Counted from the first letter of the stretch, positions 21,956-32,538 are shown. The stretch is DNA of 40,902 nucleotides from UBA7396 sp034675265 (GCA_034675265.1 JAUCDK010000007.1:1-40902), one strand, 5' to 3'. Notes: a model not told the origin generated them from the letters alone. A program made the numbers and translations.

Positions 21956-21995
21956 AAAAAACTCGACCAATAAAATTGGGATTCAAACAGTTTTT
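21956..21995 (-). terminator. Terminator of the small membrane-protein operon
   Basis: On the minus strand an outer stem AAAAACT/AGTTTTT (plus 957-963 with 989-995 of 21xxx) encloses an inner CCAAT/ATTGG hairpin, and transcription then runs into a T-tract. It lies in the 136-base gap between 22027 and the trpS start. Confidence 0.6.
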
Positions 21996-22026
21996 CAATA
22001 ATAAAAATAAAAAAAACTTACTTATA

Positions 22027-22566
22027 CTATTTGTCAGCAACCACATCATCGACGATATATTTCTTTTTTCTATTTTCTAACACTTCTTCTCTTTGTTCTT
22101 GTAAATATTTCAGTAATGTATACGGATGTGGCATAAAACGGAACAATCTTTCTTCTTTTGTTTGCAATTCTACCACCAATTTCCCATATCATAAAATATT
22201 TGAAATAAATCATCTCGTATATGCATCCAATTTAATGATTTTAAAAGCATCAATTACTTCTATATCATTTCTCAAAATAAGTGAAGCATTGATAATAAAA
22301 ATCTGATCTCATGAAATAACAAACAAATAATTATAATATTCAATAATTCACAAAACGAGTTTAAAAAATGAATAATTTACGAGTACAAGAACCAGTGGAA
22401 AAATCACATATAACACGATTTCATTTCCAAGTGCTTCTCTATAAAAAGTTCAAATAAATGATAAAATGAGCGCAATAAGAATGATAAACACAAACTTTAT
22501 CAAATATAAAATCAAAAGTACCCAATGTTTTCTAATAATTGTATTTCCATTATGTTCTTTATACAT
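22027..22566 (-). CDS. Two-helix membrane protein with PH-like domain
   Basis: 179 aa. Two membrane helices (about residues 15-42 and 51-75) separated by a short loop are followed by a cytoplasmic part with FVISGDQIFIINASLILRND and KIIKLDAYTRGFISNILGYG. This repeated 'I-T-x-x-R-I-I...D-I-x-x-V' style is that of bacterial PH (YdbT/YdbS-like) membrane proteins. The C-terminus is basic and charged. The start overlaps the 3' end of the preceding small gene by eight bases. Function unknown. Confidence 0.65.
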
Positions 22567-22789
22567 ACACAAATTTTAAAATAATAAAACTCGATACCAA
22601 AAACAAAAGTACAAACAGAACAAAGATAATTTTTTTGAGTGATTTATACACAGATTTCAATCCATCCACTTTTGTATAATTCACATGTCTTTCATTGATA
22701 TGTTTTAATCTTTTTAGTATAAAAACATAACAAAACACTAAAAATAAAAAATAGAGAAAAATTCAAATATATGTTGTGAATAAGTCCAT
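22559..22789 (-). CDS. Small two-helix membrane protein
   Basis: 76 aa. Hydrophobic N-terminal segment (TTYIGIFLYFLFLVFCYVFI), a basic cytoplasmic loop (LKRLKHINERHVNYTKVDGL) and a second hydrophobic segment at the C-terminus: a helical hairpin. It overlaps the PH-like protein gene, suggesting translational coupling and perhaps a complex. Not recognised as any family. Confidence 0.65.
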
Positions 22790-22850
22790 AGATTTAAAAG
22801 TTACTTTTTATGTATTTTTATTATATAATTATTATTAAATAAGCAAATTT

Positions 22851-24035
22851 TTAGAAATTTTCTAAATAAATATCCTCTCAAGATTGAGCATCAAAACTAT
22901 CAAGCATATGTTTTAAAATATAATCAATACTTTTTCACTCAAAAGTATTTACTTTTTTCTTAATCGTCCTATATATTTCTTTAAAATTTTCACTTCCGTG
23001 ATTTACTTCAACTTTTGCTTCTAAAAGAGCACTTAAAATATCTGCATATTTTACCAATTTTCCCACTTCTCCTTCAAATGGATGAAGCATATATGGGAAA
23101 ACCTGATTTTTGTAACTCTCCGGAATATAAGAAAATAAATAATCATTCATCATATCAATTTCTACTTTTTCTAAAAGTTCAACAAATCCTGGAACTGCTT
23201 TTTTTGTTGGTGTGATAATATCTCAAGTAATTGCTTCTGGAATATCATGATACATTGCTCTTAAAAGCATTTCTCACATATCATAATTTTTTCCATTTTC
23301 ATTTTCAATCATTACTAAAACATAAGTAATAAATGTAATCAAAACTAAGTGTGACATCACAGAAATTGGGAAAATACGACTTTGTTGATTCCATCTCATA
23401 CAATACGAAAGTCTTCTGATATGAGAAAGATATTTTAAATAATCCTCATTTTCAAGTAATTCTTTCATACTTGTGAGTTTTTGTGCACTTTCCTCAAGTC
23501 ACTTTTTGATTTCTCTCAAAGGAATTTCATATATATCACTAAAAATTTTTGCATTTACTTCTGATTCTTTCCATCAAGCAATTTTTTTTGCACTTTCAAT
23601 AATCAGTAATTCCGTTTCAAAAGAAGTATTTTCCATCACATTTTTCATATCTTCTTTGAGATATTCTGGTGCTTCAAGTGACAAAATATAATTCAAAGCT
23701 TTATTTTCCAATTGAGAAAATATTTCAGGATCATTTTTTAAAATATATGTTTTTGTTCCCGAATTTATATCCGATAATACTAAACTTTTTAATGATTGAA
23801 ACATAATTCTTTTCATCAAAAATTCTCTATTTACCGTATTTCCATTTTGTTCTTCCAAATAAGCAAGAAATTGTGCAATATGCATTGTATAGCCAACATT
23901 ATCAAGCAAACACATATCTTCAATACGAGGATAATTATTCCATCTTTTCATTGAAAGACCTCTGGTGAGCATATTTTTTACTATCATTCCAATCATAAAA
24001 TATTCTATAAAAAATAAAATCTTGAAAAAATACAT
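22851..24035 (-). CDS. HD-domain phosphohydrolase (YfbR-like)
   Basis: 394 aa. Two related halves: an N-terminal helical part with GLSMKRWNNYPRIEDMCLLD, and a C-terminal HD domain with HIRRLSYCMRWNQQSR, MSHLVL (His229), YHDIPEA (His263-Asp264) and TGDIITPTKK. These match YfbR-type 5'-deoxynucleotidase/HD hydrolases, which bind a metal and dephosphorylate nucleotides; the substrate here is unknown. The start at 24035 is backed by AGGA about seven bases upstream on the minus strand; ATGs 13, 16, 21 or 28 codons further in are alternatives, since conservation seems to begin near MLTRGLS. Confidence 0.75.
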
Positions 24036-24080
24036 TTTTTTCCTATACTCCCATTATATGTAATACATAAAAAATGAAAA

Positions 24081-25124
24081 ATGAAAATTTGAATTGATAT
24101 CAGAAATACCTCAAAAAATAAAAAAAATTTTACAAAAGATTTTGTAGAATATTTATTTTTACATAAAAAAGAACATTTACTAAATGTTTATGCAGATAAA
24201 TTATTTGAATGAGAAGCCAAAACTGCAAATGAAAAATTCTCTACTTTCTGGTGAGAACAAACTCTTTTTTTACAACAATTAAAAAAAGATAAAAATGATG
24301 TTGTTATTACTTTTGATGAAACATTTCCTGTTTTTTATAATTGAGATGTAATTCAAGTAATTCCGTCTCTTGAAAGTATTTTGTATCCTGATTTAGAAAA
24401 TACAAAGTTATTAAAAAAATATTCTCATCTCTATACTATCAAAAAAAACCTTAAAAATGCAAAAAAAATAGTTTGTTTTACTGAAAATACACAAAGAGAA
24501 CTCAATGAAAAACTCAATATTTCAGAGGAAAAAATACTTACTATTGCTCCATTTTTTCCTTCTTCACCAGAAGTGAATTTGACTATCGATGTAAAAGCAA
24601 AACTTGGAATTCAGTGAGATTATTTCATTTATGATTATAATTATTATAGCAATAATAATTTGAAAAGAGTGTTAGAAGCTATCAAAGAAATAGCAAAAAC
24701 AAGAGAAATATTTTTGGTGATTTTAGGAAATAAAAATGCCAATAATAGAGAAATTAGAGAACTTATTCTCTCTCTTGATATGAGTAAAAATATACTTTTT
24801 GCTGGAAATCCTGATGGAAATGAACTTGGAGCATATTACAAAGAATCCCTTGGTGTTTTATACCCAATCATTTATGATAATTTTCCAATGACTTTAAATC
24901 ATGCTGTAAATTATAATACTGCTATTTTAGCGAGTGATAATACAGAAACAAGAAATATTTTTGGTGATTCTATCACTTATTTTTCACCTATTTCAGTAAG
25001 TAGTATGGTTAAAAATATCACTGCATTTTTAGAATCTGAGAAAAAAGTAGTAAATTATGAAGAAGTAAAAAATAAATATAATATCAAAGATTTTTATAAT
25101 AATTTAATTTCTATCATTAGTTAG
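24081..25124 (+). CDS. GT4-family glycosyltransferase
   Basis: 347 aa. It starts MKIGIDIRNTSKNKKNFTKD, the usual GT-B opening. The acceptor half has AKKIVCFTENTQRELNE and EKILTIAPFF; the donor half has NNLKRVLEAIKEIA, FLVILGNKN, NILFAGNPDGNELGAYYKES and the YPIIYDNFPMTLNHAVNY block that corresponds to the E-x7-E region of GT4 enzymes (one Glu appears replaced by Asp/Asn). It would transfer a sugar to a surface glycan. TAG at 25122 is one base from the hrcA ATG, so the two genes are coupled. A second ATG seven bases upstream (24074) is out of frame. Confidence 0.85.
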
Positions 25125-25125
25125 T

Positions 25126-25824
25126 ATGTCAAATTTAACCGGAAGAAATATTGAAATCCTAAAAATTATTGTAGAAGAATTTTTGCAAACTTGAGAAGTT
25201 CTTGGAAGTAAAGCTTTGCTCAAAAAATATGATTTATGAGTAAGTTCTGCAACAGTAAGAAATGATATGGCAATGTTAGAAGGTTTAGAACTTATTTATC
25301 AACCTTATAATTCTGCTGGAAGGCTTCCAACTGCAAAATGACTCAGAGCATTTATTTCATATCTTATGAAAGAAATGCCAAATCATTTTTTGGAAGCAAA
25401 AGATGTAAAAATGAAATCAAATGATGTAAAAACTCTTGAAGATTTTATTTATAATATCACAAGTGAACTCGCAAAAAAGACTGGCGAAATTTCTTTTTTT
25501 ATTTCAGAAAAAAATGGGATTTTAGAATATTCTTGAATTTCTCATTTTTTAGAAAATAATTATAAAATGCTTGGAAATAGTATTTTTTCGATTATAAAAA
25601 TGCTGGAAGATAAAAATAATTTTATCCGATTTATCTCTTCTCTTCCACTTCAAGAATGAGTAAATATTTTTATTTGAGAAGAAAATATTATTCAATTTTT
25701 GCGTGATTATACTATTATTTTAAAACCAGTTATTATTGATGGAAATGTTTGATATATTGGGTTAATTGGTGGTTTAAAGATGAATTACAGTTTTAATATC
25801 AGTGCTGTGAGAGGAATAATATAA
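25126..25824 (+). CDS. hrcA: HrcA-type heat-inducible transcription repressor
   Basis: 232 aa against ~340 usual. The N-terminal winged helix is intact: RNIEILKIIVEEFLQTGEVL, GVSSATVRNDMAMLE and NSAGRLPTAKGLRAF are hallmark HrcA blocks. The C-terminal GAF-like part is shortened but keeps the end GYIGLIGGLKMNY...AVRG. HrcA represses chaperone genes at CIRCE sites and is activated by GroEL. No CIRCE repeat (TTAGCACTC-N9-GAGTGCTAA) was seen in this window, including before hsp20. Codon 168 is CGA (25627-25629), one of the rare candidates for a Trp-coding CGA. Confidence 0.88.
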
Positions 25825-25856
25825 TAAAAAAGAACTTTTAAAGTTCTTTTTTATTA
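25823..25856. terminator. Bidirectional terminator
   Basis: AAAAAGAACTTT pairs with AAAGTTCTTTTT around 25827-25851 with A/T tracts on both sides; it separates the convergent hrcA and the large pilin-like gene. Confidence 0.85.
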
Positions 25857-28310
25857 TTATTCTAGATTTAAACTACTAATAACTGGACTTACACTTGTCG
25901 TACCATTTAAAGTAATTCTTATATATAAACCTGTTCCTGTTCATTGAAGTTTTGTAGTATTCAAACTTCCAGTAAAGTTTGTAGCAATATTCGTCCAGCT
26001 TGACTTATTAGCTGAGTATTGTGCTGAATAAGAAGTTCCTTCTGGAATAGTAGCATTTATAGATAATGTTTTTCCTGAGAAAGCTGATCAAGACGCAATG
26101 TCTTTCGTAAAAAGTATATTATTAGCTGTGTTATATGTCATAACATCACCCATTCAAGTATATTCTTGCAATAAATACTTTCAACTCTGAGAGTTTGAAA
26201 AATAAACTTTATTTCCTATTTCCTTAAAAACTATTGGCATTGTATCTAAAACTTTAAAACAATCCGTTCCATTAAATCAAAAGAATTTTTGTTGTCCTCT
26301 TACATATAAATCTCCTTTATACTCATACGGAATAAAATTCCCATCTAAAGCATCATTACCTCAAGATACAAAATTACATACTTTTACGGCTTCATTTCCA
26401 TTTAATTTAAATAATCCTGATTGTTCTTCCGTATCATATGCAAGGAAATATAATTCTCATTTATAGACTTTAAGAGATGAAACACGTGACATATTTACTC
26501 ATAAAACTATATTTTCTCCATTTTTATGATTTGCATCATATTTCATAAAATTATCTCCAAAATTTTGAGACGAATAATAATTATTATTATATTTTACAGT
26601 ATTAAATTGTCCTTTTTGCTCTAATAACCATGTATTTGAATCATACAATTCTATGACATTTGTATCTGTATTTAATTTCATAGTTCTTGGATTTCATCAT
26701 AATGCACTATGTCCTGGCATACTTCTCAAATTTGAACTTGTGCTTACAGTATAGGTATCAAAATATAAAATATTTCACTCACATACTCATCTAATATCAT
26801 ATGTATTTCACATATCAATAGTTCCAGATACATTCACTAAATTCGTTCCATCATATGAATACACTCTTGAATCCCATCTTGAAGTTTCGTATAATTTAAA
26901 ATAATATTTCCCATTACAAAAATAAAATGGATTTACACTATCTCAAATTGGCTTATCTGAAAGTTTTACATTATTCATTCCATCAAAACTATAAAGCTTT
27001 AGACTATCTGCGTCATTTCTATATATTAATTTATTATTGATAACAGATATTGGAATACTCCTATTACTAGCAAGTGGTAACTCTTCAAAAGTTGTGCCAT
27101 TAAATGTCATAGCAGCTCTATTTCAATTTGAAAGATTCATTCAAAATACAAGCTTATTATTAAATAAGTCTTTTATTCCTGAGATATATGTTACACTAGC
27201 AGGACTAACTATAGAAGAAAAATCTAATTGTATAGTATTTGTTCCATCATATTCATAAATTCCCTTAACTCCTCAAATTTCAGCAATAAATATAATTTTT
27301 CAATTATATGATAATATACTCTCTGCATAAACTGGACTACTTAATCATCCAGAAGATGAGAGAATCTTTAATTGTGCTGTCTTCATAAGCGAACCTGAAA
27401 GTTGTCATCCTAACCAACTTGCAGTTGTTTCACTTCATTTATAATCTTCATTTGTAAATTTTACACTGAATCATTTAGAAGCATTATTACTTCATGTTGT
27501 TGGAAACAAGATATTTCCTAAATCTCATACACTTACTCATAAACTTGCTGCTATTTGTTCTGCTGTACTTCCAGTTACACTTTCTATACTGGTATATGAT
27601 CAAACGCTTATTCATGTTAATGTAAGATTTTCTTTTCCCGTAATTTGTTGTAATTGTTCTGTTACACTCACATTATTAGACAATTGTCCATCTAAACTAT
27701 ATGGAAGATTTCCACTATTATTTACTATAAATCATGTAGAATTAGTAAGTAAATCTCACGTTCACACAAATATCAAACTTGGAAGTGAATAAACTTTACT
27801 TCCTAATCTTAATGGATAGGTATAATTTCATACTACTTTTGCTTTTCATTGGGCTGCATATGTTGTTGGAATTACTATTCCTGCTTCTAATTCTTCCAAT
27901 GTTGTTGCAAGTTGGTATTTTTGGTAATTTGAACTCACTCAATATACATAATTATTTTGTGTTTTTGGATCTATCGGAGTTTTATTCATATTTATTACTT
28001 TTGATAAACTTCCACTGATATATCATACGTAATTTAATGATTCACCTCAAAATGTTCCTGTTCCATATACATCATCCGGATGAGGATATTTTCATACTTT
28101 CACTTGGTAAATATCAAGTCATTTTTGGATATTTGATAACGCTGTTACTCTATTTCCATCTCTTGCATTTCATGAATAACTTTTAAATGATATAAAAGCT
28201 ATGGTTGCTAAGATTGCCAAAATAGTTATCACAATAATCAACTCTACTAAAGTAAAACCTTTTTGTTTATTTGAAATATTTTTATGTGTTTTTGTTATTT
28301 GTTTCTCCAT
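25857..28310 (-). CDS. Very large type IV pilin-like protein with propeller-like ectodomain
   Basis: 817 aa, five times a normal pilin. The leader MEKQITKTHKNISNKQKG is cut after Gly18, before FTLVELIIVITILAILATIA: Phe+1, Glu+5 and a hydrophobic helix, the full class III prepilin signature. After a pseudopilin-like neck (NARDGNR...NIQKGLDIYQ, then KYPHPDDVYG) comes a ~650-residue ectodomain with repeated short blocks such as LYSFDG, VYSYDGTNL, IYEYDGTN, LFKLNG, KFFGFNG, suggesting a beta-propeller or kelch/ELP-like fold, and a final beta-sandwich-like domain (SGKTLSINATIPEGTSYSAQ). Likely a tip adhesin or minor pilin of the pilus that PilC (6684) assembles. A paralogue of the N-terminus is at 39659. 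Confidence 0.88.
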
Positions 28311-28342
28311 AAAAAAATTAATTAAAATATAAAATACACAAA

Positions 28343-28371
28343 AGTATACCATATATTTGCCCTGATTGCAA
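28343..28371 (-). promoter_or_regulatory. Sigma70-type promoter for the large pilin-like gene
   Basis: On the minus strand TTGCAA (28371-28366), exact 17-bp spacer, TATACT (28348-28343). It predicts a start near 28336 and a ~25-nt leader rich in A/T with no clear Shine-Dalgarno. Confidence 0.7.
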
Positions 28372-28506
28372 ATTATTTTTATTTTAAAATAAAATATGTC
28401 TGGAAACTTTTGATTTATGAAAATAAATGCATACAATTCTACTTATTTATTAATCATAAAAATATAAAAAATAAGAATAAAATATTTTATCAATAACTAT
28501 ACATAT

Positions 28507-28917
28507 ATGACTAAAATCACTGTATATACAGAAGTAAAATCTAGCCTAGATACTGTTTGGAAATCTTGGAATGAAAGTGAACATATGACAAAATGGTTTT
28601 CTTGAAGTAGTGATTGGCATACACCAAGAGCAACCAATGATGTAAAAGTTTGAGGAAAATTTTTAATCAGAATGGAGGCAAAAGATGAAAGCCAATGATT
28701 TGATTTCGAATGACAATATACCCATATAGAAGAAAAGAATTTTATAAAATATATTATGGATGATGGAAGAGAGGTAGAAAATATATTTGAAGAAATTTGA
28801 GATACAGTAAGAATAACAACCATTTTTGATGCTGAAAATATACACTCTATAACAGAACAAAGAGAAGGTTGGCAACATATCGCAAATAACTTTAAAAACT
28901 ATACAGAACAATTATAA
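28507..28917 (+). CDS. SRPBCC/AHSA1-family protein
   Basis: 136 aa. MTKITVYTEVKSSLDTVWKS with the W-x-x-W-N opening, then MTKWFSGSSDWHTPRATNDV, GGKFLIRMEAKDES and the end EQREGWQHIANNFKNY, which is the standard AHSA1/YndB layout (W..p..l..W, G-G-x-F/W, GW...L..L). These START-fold proteins have a hydrophobic ligand pocket; the ligand is unknown. It is followed 19 bases later by a VOC-family gene, a pairing often seen for these two small-molecule-binding folds. Confidence 0.85.
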
Positions 28918-28936
28918 TACTCTCTAAATAAAAATT

Positions 28937-29380
28937 ATGTCAAAAGTAAATATTTGTTTCAATTTTCCATGAAATACTTTGGAAGTATTTGAATTTTATA
29001 AATCTGTTTTCTGATGAGAATTCACTTGGTTAAGCAAATTTTCTGATGTTCCTGATATTGCAGGAAATGAAAAAATTAAGGAATCAGAAAAAAACTGAGT
29101 GATGCATATTTCTCTTCCTATTTTGTGAGGAGATATTATTTTAATGTGAAGTGATAGTTTAGAATCTTTATGACACAAAACTATTATTTGAAATCATATC
29201 TATATTTCTCTCAATGTTGATACTAAAGAAGAAGCTGATACTTATTTTCAAGCACTTTCACCAGGATGAGAAATAGAAGTACCATTAGAAGATACTTTTT
29301 GGTGAGCATATTATGCCTCATTTAAAGATAAATATGGAATCGGATGGATGATAAATTATGATTATCCAAAAAATACGTAA
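28937..29380 (+). CDS. PhnB-like VOC/glyoxalase-fold protein
   Basis: 147 aa. MSKVNICFNFPGNTLEVFEF, FYKSVFGGEF, ISLPILGGDIILMGSD, NHIYISLNVDTKEEADTYFQ, GGEIEVPLEDTFWGAYYASF and DKYGIGWMINYD: this is the PhnB/3-demethylubiquinone-like branch of the VOC superfamily, which folds as paired beta-alpha-beta-beta-beta units. Metal ligands of true glyoxalases are not complete, so the role may be binding or antibiotic/small-molecule handling. It ends at a palindromic terminator shared with thioredoxin. Confidence 0.88.
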
Positions 29381-29381
29381 T

Positions 29382-29407
29382 AAAAAAAGCTCATATGAGC
29401 TTTTTTT
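29382..29407. terminator. Perfect palindromic bidirectional terminator
   Basis: AAAAAAAGCTCA, TA centre, TGAGCTTTTTTT: a perfect A-tract/hairpin/T-tract palindrome between the convergent VOC and thioredoxin genes. Confidence 0.9.
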
Positions 29408-29408
29408 A

Positions 29409-29723
29409 TTATAAATGTTTTCCAATTATTTCATTTAATTCTTCTTTTTGTTTTACTCCAACCATCATTTCAACTGGTTTTCCATCTTTTAAAACGATTA
29501 AAGTTGGAATACTCATTACTCTGAATTGTTGAGCTAACGAAGGATTTTCATCAACATTAATTTTTCCAACTTTTACTTTATCTCCAATATCATTGGCGAA
29601 ATCAGATAAAATTGGTAACATCATTTGACAAGGTCCACACCATTCAGCCCAGAAATCGATTAAAACAACTCCAGAACTTACTTCATTTGCAAAATTTTCT
29701 TCATTTAGTACTAAAACTGACAT
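29409..29723 (-). CDS. trxA: Thioredoxin
   Basis: 104 aa, exactly the usual size. Active site WCGPC at residues 28-32, DFWAEWCGPCQ, cis-proline motif VMSIPTLIVLKDGK and closing GVKQKEELNEII. It reduces protein disulfides in the cytoplasm (no signal peptide). It contains no in-frame TGA that I found, so it reads normally under any code. A -35/-10 pair (TTGCAA at 29786-29781, TATAAT at 29765-29760, 15-bp spacer) lies upstream on the minus strand. Confidence 0.97.
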   Translation of the reverse strand: MSVLVLNEENFANEVSSGVVLIDFWAEWCGPCQMMLPILSDFANDIGDKVKVGKINVDENPSLAQQFRVMSIPTLIVLKDGKPVEMMVGVKQKEELNEIIGKHL

Positions 29724-29808
29724 AATTTAAAATTTAATATATAAAATATAGTGTTTATAATTATATTGATTTTTAAAAAATTGCAACATATTTCTTTTGA
29801 AAAAAGAT

Positions 29809-29836
29809 TTGAAAAAGTTTGTTTATCTGTTATACT
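29809..29836 (+). promoter_or_regulatory. Sigma70-type promoter for the GH12 gene
   Basis: TTGAAA (29809-29814), 16-bp spacer, TATACT (29831-29836); predicted start near 29843, leader ~24 nt. Confidence 0.6.
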
Positions 29837-29866
29837 AGCAACACCTTATTTATTAAATTATTAGAT

Positions 29867-31543
29867 ATGAAAAAAATATTATTTTTCATTGGAGTACTTT
29901 TGAGTCTCCAAGTTCAGTCTTGATTTGCTGATTTTACTCATTCAGTAATGAATAATCGGAATACTTGATATTGTTATATTTTTAAAATAACAAATCCTAC
30001 TTCTACCAATATTTCTAACTGGAAAATTCAATTCACTATTCCAGCAAATTCAAATATACATTCTCAGTGGAGTGGAAATTTTTCTGGTTCAAATGGAAAT
30101 TTTACTATAACTCCTCTTGATTGGAACCAAACTCTTTTTCCTGGAGCTAGTACAGAGCTTTGAATTTGTGTTGATAATAATATTTCTTTTCCTACAAATG
30201 TAGTATTTACTTCTGAAAATGAAACTACTTCTACTGGAAATAATAACAATGGAAACAGTAATAGTTGAAACCAAAATAACAATTCAAACAACAATACTTG
30301 AAATAACTCAAATAATAATTCTCAAAATACAAATAACTCAAGCAATATTGTATTAAATTATCCTCAAGAAAGGTGGGCAGAATCTGGAATTGATCTCAAT
30401 AATGATGGAAAATCAGAACAATTTATGCAAATAAATGCTTGGAATATTGCTTCATCTCAATGAAATGCTAGTTTAATTTATGATAAAAATACAAAAAAAT
30501 ATTCATATTCTCAAGATTTATATAATATTTCTCTTTCTGATGTATGAGGTTGGGTACACGGGTATCCAGAAGTATTTATGGGAAAAAAACCTCATGGAAA
30601 TGGTTATACAAGTGGATGGACTCTTCTTCCAAAAAAAGTAAAAGACCTTACTTCATTAAGCTTTTCTACGAAATATAATGTAGTAAATACTTCAAATGGT
30701 CCGCTTAATTTTGCTGCGGAATGATGGATTGTCAAAAATCCAACGAATAATTATGTAAGTGGAGATGAAATTGAATTTATGATTATGTTCTATAAAAATA
30801 ATACTGGTGCAGCTTGAAACAAAATTGGAAGTGTAACTCTTCCTATAAAAGTTGATGGAATCAATAAAACAGAAACTTTTGAAATATTTAAAAATAAAGG
30901 TGGTTGGGATTTTTTCACTTTTATACCAAGCAGAAATTATAACAATGAAAAAATAGAAATTGATTTATACCAATTTTTACCAAGTATCAAAAATAATATT
31001 TCTTATAATATTGATGATCATTATTTTATGAACTGGGAAATTGGTTCTGAATATGGTTCACCAAGTGTAAATAGTTCAAAATTTTCTTGGACTTTAGATG
31101 AATTTGATGTAAAAGTAAATGAAACAACTTCAAGCAATAATTCAGGAAGTGAAAATAATAATTCAAATAATAATAACTCTGGAAGCACTACTGGAAACAA
31201 CAATTCAGGAAATAATTCATCTGGAAATAATAATTCTCAAAATAATGACGATGAAACATTTAATATTGATGATATTTTAAAAGAACTTTCTGATAATGAA
31301 GAAAAACTTACATTTACAACTATTACTTTCAAAACTGCTTCTTTTCAAACTTTCCAAAAAAATCTTGATAAGTTTATAAACAAAAAAATGCAAAATTTTT
31401 CAACTGGAAAATACAATGAATGAGTAAGTGTTCGTAATACTCTTCTTATTACTCTCAAAAAATTTGAAGATAATGAATTTACTAAAAAACAAGCTTTAGA
31501 AACTTTGAAAAAACATATTCTTGAATTTAAAGAAATATTTTAA
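29867..31543 (+). CDS. Secreted GH12-like endoglucanase with CBM2-like module
   Basis: 558 aa. A signal peptide (to about residue 21, QSGFA) precedes a CBM2-like module (22-115): VMNN-x-NTGYCYIFKITN, ISNWKIQFTIP, DWNQTLFPGASTELGICV. Residue 31, coded CGG (29957-29959), is the conserved surface-type Trp of CBM2. An Asn/Ser/Gly linker (~120-160) follows, then a GH12-like domain: KDLTSLSFSTKY, GPLNFAAEGWIV, EIEFMIMFY (candidate nucleophile Glu303), GWDFFTFIPSRNY and NWEIGSEYGSP (candidate acid/base Glu395). A second Asn-rich linker leads to a helical C-terminal tail (~465-558). Expected to cut beta-1,4-glucan outside the cell. The family call rests on motif order by eye. Confidence 0.8.
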
Positions 31544-31545
31544 AT

Positions 31546-31610
31546 AAAAATCATATTTGATTTTTTAAAAAAGTAAACATAATATAGATATATTTATATT
31601 ATGTTTTTTA
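31546..31610 (+). terminator. Two tandem terminator-like hairpins
   Basis: First AAAATCA/TGATTTT with a T-tract (31546-31566), then a perfect 12-bp stem AAACATAATATA (31575-31586) with TATATTATGTTT (31595-31606) and more T. They fill the gap after the GH12 gene; the second ends four bases before the region containing the next ATG, so it could also be a leader attenuator. Confidence 0.65.
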
Positions 31611-31613
31611 TTT

Positions 31614-32504
31614 ATGAAAAAAATTATTTTCCTTATTTTTTGTTTTTACTCTCTACCTTTACACGCACTCAATATTACTTTTCAAAATGCACAAAATGAT
31701 AGTGATAAAGTAGAATATCCTTGAGATATTTCTCTCACAAGACCTTTGGAATGATATATCGATTTTTGAAATAATGTTACTGCAAAGAAAAACTATCAAA
31801 CTATTATTTTAGAATGAAAACTAACGCAAGATTTGCCTTATTATCAAAATTCTCTCATTCCTCAATTTGGAGAAAGTTTTATGTATATAAAACAAATATT
31901 GTGAGAAACAAAACTCAATCAATTATTAGCAAATTACACACTTTCGATATATTGAGAACAAAATAAATGTGAAGATGGAAACTTAATTCATCCAAGCTTA
32001 AAAGAGCAAAAAATTTCTTGTATTTATGAAAATGACTGAAATCTTTCAACCAATACTAAAAATATAGTTTCCTATTTTGTAGAAAGTTCTCAAAAACAAA
32101 AAATAAAAGTAAAAATATTTCCAGTAACGAATAAAGAATATCTTTTTTATAGTTATGATGATGCAGAAAATGGAAAATTTCCTCTTTTCACTCTTATAGA
32201 TAATTCACTTGAATATTATAATATTTCTCTCAAATATTCACATAAAAATTCAAAGAGTTTATTTGATATGAGTAGTACTAATTTTCAAAAAAAATATATT
32301 CTTACTAAATTTGATAAAAATACTTATAAATTACCAAATAATATTTGAATAGTAAGAGAAATGCTCAATACTACTTATACTCTTGTACCATATTATGAAA
32401 CTGAAATAGAAGTAGAAAAAGGATGAAATACTCTTGTTTTTAGTTATGACAGCTATACTCCACATAAAGAAATTTTGAATGAAAATATTATCATACAACA
32501 ATAA
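31614..32504 (+). CDS. Secreted protein, unknown
   Basis: 296 aa. Signal peptide MKKIIFLIFCFYSLPLHA, cleavage likely before LNITF. The mature part is beta-rich with a few Cys (NKCEDGN, ISCIYEN) and a final EIEVEKGGNTLVFSYDSY. No known domain or catalytic motif recognised. It lies directly downstream of the glycosidase gene but behind a strong hairpin, so expression may be uncoupled. A periplasm-like or extracellular accessory protein is the broadest safe statement. Confidence 0.7.
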
Positions 32505-32538
32505 AAAAAGCTCAATCAATTGATTGAGCTTTTTTTAT
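32503..32538. terminator. Palindromic bidirectional terminator
   Basis: AAAAAAAGCTCAATCA followed by its reverse complement TGATTGAGCTTTTTTT around a short AT centre, between convergent genes. Confidence 0.9.

Noticed and set aside
21961..21995. T-arm-like sequence (TTTGAATCC) suggesting a tRNA
   Set aside because: The flanks do not pair as a tRNA T-stem and no acceptor or anticodon arm is found; a terminator hairpin explains it.
28497..28823. Open frame antisense to the SRPBCC gene
   Set aside because: The plus strand has a clear family match and the antisense product has no recognisable features.
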